A stretch of DNA of 12,780 nt from JAWXBM01 sp034440115. GTDB lineage: Bacteria > Pseudomonadota > Gammaproteobacteria > Xanthomonadales > SZUA-36. Positions 5,772-11,387 of the stretch are shown here, piece by piece. Both the position numbers and the translations under genes were made by a program. The notes below the pieces were generated by a model that saw only the letters and a list, made by a program, of their open reading frames with translations, had not been told where the DNA came from and ran no database searches. The stretch covers positions 1-12,780 of the forward strand of contig JAWXBM010000005.1 in the NCBI GenBank assembly GCA_034440115.1, read 5' to 3'. Each line of letters starts with the position of its first letter. Within the stretch, counting starts at the first letter, position 1.

Positions 5772-7589
5772 ATGAAACGTACGGACACCTCGAATCCGGA
5801 CTATTACCACAAGGTAGTGGATTGCCAGACTGGCTGCCCCGCTGCTACTGATGTCCCGGAATACATTCGTCTTATCGCCCAGGGCCGTTTTACCGATGCC
5901 TATATGGTCAATCGGGAAAGCAACCTGTTCCCGGGCATTCTGGGCCGGGTTTGCGATCGCCCCTGCGAACCCGCCTGTCGGCGCGGCCGCATGGATGAAA
6001 AGCCGGTAGCCATCTGTCGCCTCAAGCGCGTTACCGCTGATCACAAAGACGATATTTCCGATCGCCTGCCGAAGATCCCAGAGCGCAAGAACGGTAAAAA
6101 AATAGCCTTGGTTGGCGCGGGCTGCGCATCGCTGACTGTGGCCAACGACCTGATGCCGCTGGGCTATGAGTGCACCATTTTCGAAGCACAGGCCGTGCCC
6201 GGCGGATTGATGCGTTACAACATCCCTTCCTTCCGTTTGCCGCATGAAGTGCTTAACGAGGAAATCGGTTACATCATCGACATGGGTGTAAAAGTGCATT
6301 ACAGCCACCGGGTTGAAAGCATGAAGGCCCTGCTGGATGAGGGTTACGATGCGGTGTTTGTTGGTACCGGCGCGCCGCGCGGCAAGGAACTGCATCTGCC
6401 GGGCAGAAACGATAGCGACAATATCACTATCGGCATCGACTGGCTGGAATCAGTGGCTTTTGGACATATCGACAAAATTGGCGAAAACGTGCTGATCATC
6501 GGCGTGGGCAATACCGCCATGGATTGTTGCCGCACCTCATTGCGCCTCGGTGCCAAGAGCGTGAAGGTGATGGCGCGCAAGCCGCGCGAGTTCTTCAAAG
6601 CCTCCGCCTGGGAACTGGAAGACGCGGAAGAAGAAAACGTCGAAATCATCGTCAACCATTCGCCCAAGTCCTTCGTGATTGAAGATGGCAAGCTCAAGGG
6701 CATGCTGTTTGATGAGATGGAATACGACATTGAGAACGGACACATTCTTGAGGAGCGCATCAAAGGTGAGGTATTTATTCCCTGCGATGATGTGGTTTTG
6801 GCCATCGGCCAGGAAAATGCTTTCCCCTGGATCGAGCGTGACCTGGGTATCGAATTCAATAAGTGGGAAGAGCCGAACGTAAATACGGTTACCTATGAGG
6901 CCACCCGCAAAGGGCTGTTCTTCGGCGGCGATTCAGCTTTTGGGCCCAAGAACATCATCTGGGCTGTAGAGCACGGCCACCAGGCGGCCATCTCCATACA
7001 CCTGCATTGCCAGGGCAAGGAACTCACCGAACGCCTGCCCAAGAAACTCAATCTGGGCAGCCGCAAGATGGGTATGCATGAGTGGAGCTATTCCAACAAC
7101 TTCGACCCGGCGGCCCGGCGCAAGATGATGCATGTGCCGCTGGCACAGCGCTTCGCGGAACTGGGCAAAGAAGTTGAGTTGGGCTTTGATGCCGAGCAGA
7201 TCGCCAAAGAAGTCGAGCGTTGCCTGAACTGCGACATTCAGACCGAATTTGCTGACAGCCTGTGCATCGAGTGCGATGCCTGTCTGGACATTTGCCCTAC
7301 CCAGTGCCTGACCATCATGCCCAATGGGGAGCTGGAAGAAATCGAATCGCGCATGCTGGCGCCGCGTCTGGAAGCGGATCAACCGCTGTTTGTATCCGAT
7401 GCCCTCAAACAAACCGGTCGCGTGATGGTTAAAGACGAAAACTTCTGCATTCACTGCGGCCTCTGCGCCGAACGCTGCCCAACGGCCGCCTGGGACATGC
7501 AGAAATCATTGCTAGGATTCCCCCAAGCCGCCGATCACGGCGGCAGCCACACGGAAAACACACCATGTCAGCAACGCAAAGCCGGGTAA
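5772..7589 (+). CDS. NAD(P)-dependent flavin/Fe-S oxidoreductase subunit of 2-oxoacid oxidoreductase (GltD-like with C-terminal 2[4Fe-4S] ferredoxin; KorC-like)
   Basis: A 605-aa electron-transfer subunit. Residues 1-100 form a glutamate-synthase-small-subunit type Fe-S domain with C18, C22, C61, C65 and C69. An FAD-binding Rossmann motif follows at about 111-121 (IALVGAGCASL), then GGLMRYNIPSFRLP, an NAD(P) site at about 240 (VLIIGVGNTAMD), and a second FAD motif, GGDSAFGPKNIIWAVEHG. The C-terminus carries a CLNCD stretch near 484 and two [4Fe-4S] motifs: C498-C501-C504-C508 and C559-C562-C565-C569. GltD itself lacks this ferredoxin tail. The expected job is to take electrons from the alpha/beta subunits and reduce NAD(P)+, or the reverse. 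The start is firm, because an in-frame TAG at 5766-5768 lies just before the ATG; AGGA at 5756-5759 is a rather distant ribosome site. It overlaps the next gene by 25 bp. Size and order match the flavin subunit described for 2-oxoglutarate:NADP+ oxidoreductase. Confidence 0.88.
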   Translation: MKRTDTSNPDYYHKVVDCQTGCPAATDVPEYIRLIAQGRFTDAYMVNRESNLFPGILGRVCDRPCEPACRRGRMDEKPVAICRLKRVTADHKDDISDRLPKIPERKNGKKIALVGAGCASLTVANDLMPLGYECTIFEAQAVPGGLMRYNIPSFRLPHEVLNEEIGYIIDMGVKVHYSHRVESMKALLDEGYDAVFVGTGAPRGKELHLPGRNDSDNITIGIDWLESVAFGHIDKIGENVLIIGVGNTAMDCCRTSLRLGAKSVKVMARKPREFFKASAWELEDAEEENVEIIVNHSPKSFVIEDGKLKGMLFDEMEYDIENGHILEERIKGEVFIPCDDVVLAIGQENAFPWIERDLGIEFNKWEEPNVNTVTYEATRKGLFFGGDSAFGPKNIIWAVEHGHQAAISIHLHCQGKELTERLPKKLNLGSRKMGMHEWSYSNNFDPAARRKMMHVPLAQRFAELGKEVELGFDAEQIAKEVERCLNCDIQTEFADSLCIECDACLDICPTQCLTIMPNGELEEIESRMLAPRLEADQPLFVSDALKQTGRVMVKDENFCIHCGLCAERCPTAAWDMQKSLLGFPQAADHGGSHTENTPCQQRKAG

Positions 7590-9382
7590 ACGACTTTGTC
7601 CTGAAAATTGCCACTGTAAACGGTACCGGCTCGGCCAGCGCCAACAGTCTGGTGATGAAAGCCCTGTTTCGTATGGGTATTCCGGTTACCGGCAAAAACC
7701 TGTTTCCGTCCAACATCCAGGGTCTGCCGACCTGGTACGAGATTCGTGCTAACAAGGACGGCTACATGTCACGCTCTGGCCGGGTTGACGTGATGGTAGC
7801 AATGAATGCTCAGACTTATGGCAAAGACCTGAAAGAGGTCAGCCCGGGTGGTTTCCTGGTTTATGACTCCACCTGGCCGCGCAGCCACACGCTGGCGCGC
7901 GAGGACATCACCATTTTGGGTGTGCCTTTGTCGAAGCTGTGCAATGAGCACTTCAGTGTGGCGCGCATCCGCATTCTGATGAAGAACATCGCCTACGTTG
8001 GCGTGTTGGCTGCCCTGCTGGATATTGACCTCGACATCTTCCGCACCCTGCTGGAAGAAACCTTTGCCGCCAAGCCCAAACTGGTTGATGGCAACCTCGA
8101 AGCCATCATGCTGGGTTATAACTACGCCAAAGAGAATTTCACCTGCCCCTTGCCGGTACGTGCCGAGAAGATGGGTGACAATGCGGGCAAGATCCTGATC
8201 GACGGCAATGCCGCAGCCGGCCTGGGTTTTGTTTATGCTGGGGCCACAGTGGGTGCCTGGTATCCCATCACGCCTTCAACCTCCTTGATGGACAATTTCA
8301 AAACCTTTTGCGAAATGTTCCGTGAGGATCCGGAAACCGGCGAGAAAAAGTACTGCATAGTACAGGCTGAAGATGAGCTGGCCGCAGCCGGCATGGTGCT
8401 GGGTGCCAACTGGGTAGGTGCACGCGCCTTCACGCCTACTTCCGGCCCGGGCATTTCCCTGATGAGCGAGTTTATCGGCTTTGCCTATTACGCCGAGATA
8501 CCCTCGGTGTTTGTTGATGTGCAGAGGGTAGGGCCATCCACCGGTATGCCCACGCGCACGCAGCAATGCGACATTTTATTGTGTGCCTACGCATCGCACG
8601 GTGATACCCGTCATCCCCTGTTGTTCCCGGCCGACCCCAGTGATTGTTTCCATATGGCGGTGCAGGCTTTCGATCTGGCAGAAAGGTTGCAGACCCCGGT
8701 GTTTATGCTGACAGACCTCGACATCGGCATGAACGACTGGATGGTTCCTGAACTGAAATGGGATGATGCCTATCAGCCCGATCGCGGCAAAGTGCTCAGT
8801 TCTGACGATCTGGACGAGCTGGACAAATTTGTCCGTTATACCGATTTTGACGGTGATGGCATCACCTACCGCACATTGCCCGGAGTGAACCCCAAAGGTG
8901 CTTATTTCGTACGTGGCTCGGGGCATAACCGCCAGGGCGGTTACACCGAAGACTCCACCGAATACCAGGATGTGATGGACCGGTTGCTGATCAAGTGGAA
9001 TACAGCCAAAACGCTGGTGCCGCCGGCCGTGCTGAGCCCGGCCAACAAGAAAACCAGGCTGGGCATCATTGCCTTTGGTTCATCGCATGGTGCCGTGGTT
9101 GAAGCGCGCGAGCACCTGGCTGAGCATGGTGTGCATGCCGATTACCTGCGGCTGCGGGCGTTTCCTTTTGGAGCTGAAGTGGAAGCGTTTCTTGCCAGCC
9201 ATGACACCCTGTTCGTGGTTGAACAAAACCGCGATGCGCAGATGAAATCCCTGCTGCTGCTGGAAACCCACACCAATGCCAGCAAGCTTATATCCATCCT
9301 GCATTACAACGGCATGCCCTTACCCAGCGATTGCATTGTTGAGGCCATCGGCAAATACATCGAATCGGAAGTTGCAGCATGA
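7565..9382 (+). CDS. 2-oxoacid:acceptor oxidoreductase, fused gamma-alpha subunit (KorA-like)
   Basis: A 605-aa protein combining two OFOR domains in one chain. The gamma domain comes first (about 12-195, IATVNGTGSASANSLVMKAL through ILGVPLSKL). The alpha (pyrimidine-binding) domain follows with the signature YPITPSTS at 233-240, EDELAAAGMVLGA, FTPTSGPGISLMSE, and RVGPSTGMPTRTQQCD. After it comes a C-terminal transketolase-like domain that includes LGIIAFGSSHGAVVEA near 500. With the beta subunit it forms the TPP-dependent site that oxidatively decarboxylates a 2-oxoacid to an acyl-CoA. The fused gamma-alpha form is typical of 2-oxoglutarate- or 2-oxoacid-type enzymes, but the substrate cannot be read directly. 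The start at 7565 lies within the end of the upstream gene (25-bp overlap) with only a weak GGA before it, so translation is probably coupled. The end overlaps the beta gene by ATGA. Confidence 0.9.
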   Translation: MSATQSRVNDFVLKIATVNGTGSASANSLVMKALFRMGIPVTGKNLFPSNIQGLPTWYEIRANKDGYMSRSGRVDVMVAMNAQTYGKDLKEVSPGGFLVYDSTWPRSHTLAREDITILGVPLSKLCNEHFSVARIRILMKNIAYVGVLAALLDIDLDIFRTLLEETFAAKPKLVDGNLEAIMLGYNYAKENFTCPLPVRAEKMGDNAGKILIDGNAAAGLGFVYAGATVGAWYPITPSTSLMDNFKTFCEMFREDPETGEKKYCIVQAEDELAAAGMVLGANWVGARAFTPTSGPGISLMSEFIGFAYYAEIPSVFVDVQRVGPSTGMPTRTQQCDILLCAYASHGDTRHPLLFPADPSDCFHMAVQAFDLAERLQTPVFMLTDLDIGMNDWMVPELKWDDAYQPDRGKVLSSDDLDELDKFVRYTDFDGDGITYRTLPGVNPKGAYFVRGSGHNRQGGYTEDSTEYQDVMDRLLIKWNTAKTLVPPAVLSPANKKTRLGIIAFGSSHGAVVEAREHLAEHGVHADYLRLRAFPFGAEVEAFLASHDTLFVVEQNRDAQMKSLLLLETHTNASKLISILHYNGMPLPSDCIVEAIGKYIESEVAA

Positions 9383-10434
9383 CTTATATCGCCAAGCCAA
9401 AAATTGATCTGCCCGGCCAGAAGCGCAATGCTTTGGGTCTGTTGCAACGTGACTACGAAGGCAGCCTGTCCACTTTGTGCGCCGGTTGCGGCCACGACTC
9501 CATCACCGCCGCCATTGTGCAGGCCTTGTGGGAGATGGCCATCGAGCCGCACAAGCTGATCAAGCTCAGCGGCATTGGTTGTTCTTCCAAAACCCCGGCT
9601 TATTTTGTGCATGGCGCGCACGGTTTTAATTCGGTGCACGGCCGCATGCCGTCGGTGGCAGCGGGCGCACATGCCGGTCACCGCGACCTGGTGTGCATCG
9701 GCGTTTCCGGTGATGGCGATTCGCTGTCCATCGGCTTTGGCCAGTTTGGCCATGCCATCCGGCGTAACCTGAACATGCTCTATCTGATCGAGAACAACGG
9801 CGTGTATGGCCTGACCAAAGGCCAGTTCTCAGCTTCGGCTGATCCCGGCAGCACGGCCAAAAAAGGCGAAGCCAACCACATGCAAAGCATCAACCCGGTG
9901 GCCACGGCCATCGCCATGGGGGCGAGTTTCGTCGGCCGCAGTTTTTCAGGTGATCGTGAACAGTTGGTTGCCCTGATCAAAGCAGGCATTGCTCACCAGG
10001 GCGCCGCGTTGTTGGACGTGATTTCGCCTTGCGTAACCTTCAATGACCATGCCGGTTCCACCAAGAGTTATGCCTATACCCGAGAGCATATGTATCGCAC
10101 CAGTGAAACCGGTTTCGTACCGCCAGCCAGCGAGATCACAGCCGATTATCCCGAGGGCGAGTCGGTCCGGGTGAAAATGCACGATGGCTCGAGTATTGTT
10201 TTGACCAAAGCAGATCCTGACTACGACCCCACCAATCGCAGCCAGTCGTTGCAGTACCTGGAAAAGCATCGCCACAAAGGCGAAATTCCCACCGGTCTGC
10301 TGTTTATCGATGATGACCTGCCCGATATGCACGCCATTGCCGGCACTTCCAAGAAACCCTTGCGTGATTTTGCCTATGCAGAACTCACACCGGGCAGTGC
10401 GGCTTTGGAGAAATTACAGCGCAGTATGCGCTGA
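9379..10434 (+). CDS. 2-oxoacid:acceptor oxidoreductase, beta subunit, TPP-binding (KorB-like)
   Basis: A 351-aa TPP-binding beta subunit. The four cysteines expected to hold the catalytic-side [4Fe-4S] cluster are present: C34 and C37 in LCAGCGHDS, C68 in GIGCSSKTP, and C218 in VISPCVTFND. The TPP/Mg motif starts at G111-D112-G113-D114 and ends at N139-N140-G-V-Y143-G-LTKGQ. The segment GSTAKKGEANHMQS is similar to that in 2-oxoglutarate-type beta subunits. About 60 extra residues follow the usual TPP core, within the size range of the family. The ATG shares an ATGA overlap with the alpha stop and is preceded by GGAAG at 9367-9371. With the two upstream genes it completes the enzyme. I call the set Kor-like because of layout and fusion, but 2-oxoisovalerate or pyruvate remain possible substrates. 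Confidence 0.9.
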   Translation: MTYIAKPKIDLPGQKRNALGLLQRDYEGSLSTLCAGCGHDSITAAIVQALWEMAIEPHKLIKLSGIGCSSKTPAYFVHGAHGFNSVHGRMPSVAAGAHAGHRDLVCIGVSGDGDSLSIGFGQFGHAIRRNLNMLYLIENNGVYGLTKGQFSASADPGSTAKKGEANHMQSINPVATAIAMGASFVGRSFSGDREQLVALIKAGIAHQGAALLDVISPCVTFNDHAGSTKSYAYTREHMYRTSETGFVPPASEITADYPEGESVRVKMHDGSSIVLTKADPDYDPTNRSQSLQYLEKHRHKGEIPTGLLFIDDDLPDMHAIAGTSKKPLRDFAYAELTPGSAALEKLQRSMR

Positions 10435-10459
10435 TTGTCAGTTATTGGAGGCCGCTCCC

Positions 10460-10517
10460 GGGCATCCCTGCCCTACGCGGCACCGGGGCATCCCTGCACA
10501 ATGGCAGCCATGCTGCC
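10460..10517. repeat. Intergenic direct repeat plus short hairpin
   Basis: The 12-mer GGGCATCCCTGC occurs at 10460-10471 and again at 10486-10497, a 26-bp period. It is followed by a perfect 6-bp hairpin, GGCAGC (10503-10508), loop CAT, GCTGCC (10512-10517). There is no T tract, so this is not a convincing intrinsic terminator, although it lies just after the operon stop at 10434. The pattern looks like a mosaic intergenic repeat; whether it recurs elsewhere in the genome cannot be seen here. Confidence 0.6.
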
Positions 10518-10578
10518 GATATGCCTCGGTCGCGAGCGTGGCTAGCTCCGACAGCAAATCTCGCTCCAACAAGGCCCC

Positions 10579-10595
10579 CTTAAGACTCCCTTAAG
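10579..10595 (+). promoter_or_regulatory. PmrA/QseB-type operator: CTTAAG-N5-CTTAAG
   Basis: Two identical hexamers CTTAAG at 10579-10584 and 10590-10595 are separated by ACTCC, an 11-bp (one helical turn) direct repeat. This matches the published PmrA/BasR box, YTTAAK-N5-YTTAAK, and the closely related QseB box. OmpR/PhoB-family response regulators bind such direct repeats as head-to-tail dimers. It lies 48 bp before the ATG at 10644. The second half-site would occupy the -35 region, with a weak TAGTCT at 10606-10611 as a possible -10. This implies two-component control of the hemolysin/AMP-ligase operon. The regulator itself is not in the window. Confidence 0.6.
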
Positions 10596-10643
10596 CTGGC
10601 CTCTGTAGTCTGGCCCCATCGTAAAAGTGGATGTGGTGCTCAA

Positions 10644-11387
10644 ATGACTGCAATCAGTGCCAACCTGGCTCTCCCGGAAGTACCCGCATCGCTGTTTCGG
10701 CTGGGGCGTTTACTGAATCCCTGCCCGGCATTCGATGTTTTTTTGCCGGAAACTGCTAACCGTCACCAGGTTACGCAATATATTGCCGATCAGTTCAAAT
10801 CGATTCACGGTGCCAACATCCACGACTTCATGCCTATGCTGCTATCCATGCAATGCCAGGGACAGTTCAGCGCCGTTAGCGGTGTGCGCCCGGCTGCTCG
10901 CCAACCGTTGTTTCTGGAACAGTATCTGGGTCAGGCAGTTGAAACGGTGATCCGTGATGTGTCTGGTATGGCTGTCGAGCGCAGCAAAGTAGTGGAAATA
11001 GGCAATCTGGTCTCTACCCAAAAAGGTGCCAGCCAGCTGTTATTCCTGTTGTTAACCGCCTTGCTATATCGTTGCGATTACCAATGGGTGGTATTTACCG
11101 GTACGCCAGCCGTGGTTAAAGGCCTGCAACGGCTGGGCTTCAAGCTCGACAAACTTGGCGCGGCAGACCCCGCAATGCTGAAGAATTCCAACCTGTCTGA
11201 GTGGGGCAGCTATTATCAGAACCGTCCCCGGGTGGTGGCCGGTAACGTGCCTGCTGGCATGAAAGTTCTGCAGAGCCACAAGCTTTATGCGGGCATTCTG
11301 GAGTTGCTGGAATCTCAAATTGACCAGCTCGCCCCGCAGTTTTCAAAACTCGACCTGCCTTATGGCACTCATGCGCTCGCTGCTTGA
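10644..11387 (+). CDS. Thermostable hemolysin family protein (T_hemolysin)
   Basis: A 247-aa soluble protein with no signal peptide or membrane segment. It resembles the 'thermostable hemolysin' family (Vibrio delta-VPH relatives): an early segment ANIHDFMPMLLSMQ, then SAVSGVRPA, LFLEQYLGQ, and the central VVEIGNLVS at 116-124. The region from about 116 to 175 (EIGNLVS, a leucine-rich helix, WVVFTGT, LQRLGFKLDKLGAADP) is laid out like a GNAT or LuxI-type acyltransferase core. The family's true activity may therefore be acyl transfer and not pore formation; that is inference. The hemolysin name comes from one family member and should not be taken as proof of toxicity. The ATG at 10644 lacks a strong ribosome site. 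It is the first gene of an apparent operon and overlaps the acyl-adenylating enzyme by about 26 bp. A PmrA/QseB-type box lies 48 bp upstream. Confidence 0.8.
   Translation: MTAISANLALPEVPASLFRLGRLLNPCPAFDVFLPETANRHQVTQYIADQFKSIHGANIHDFMPMLLSMQCQGQFSAVSGVRPAARQPLFLEQYLGQAVETVIRDVSGMAVERSKVVEIGNLVSTQKGASQLLFLLLTALLYRCDYQWVVFTGTPAVVKGLQRLGFKLDKLGAADPAMLKNSNLSEWGSYYQNRPRVVAGNVPAGMKVLQSHKLYAGILELLESQIDQLAPQFSKLDLPYGTHALAA

Noticed and set aside
5264..5788. Open frame on the minus strand with repeated NAQDDGV units, and plus-strand frames with repeated HPVILG units.
   Set aside because: They are the translation of the 21-bp tandem array in different phases and overlap the start of the M20 gene; any 21-bp repeat without stops gives a 7-residue protein repeat.
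10503..10517. Hairpin as an intrinsic terminator of the oxidoreductase operon.
   Set aside because: The stem is only 6 bp and is not followed by a T tract.
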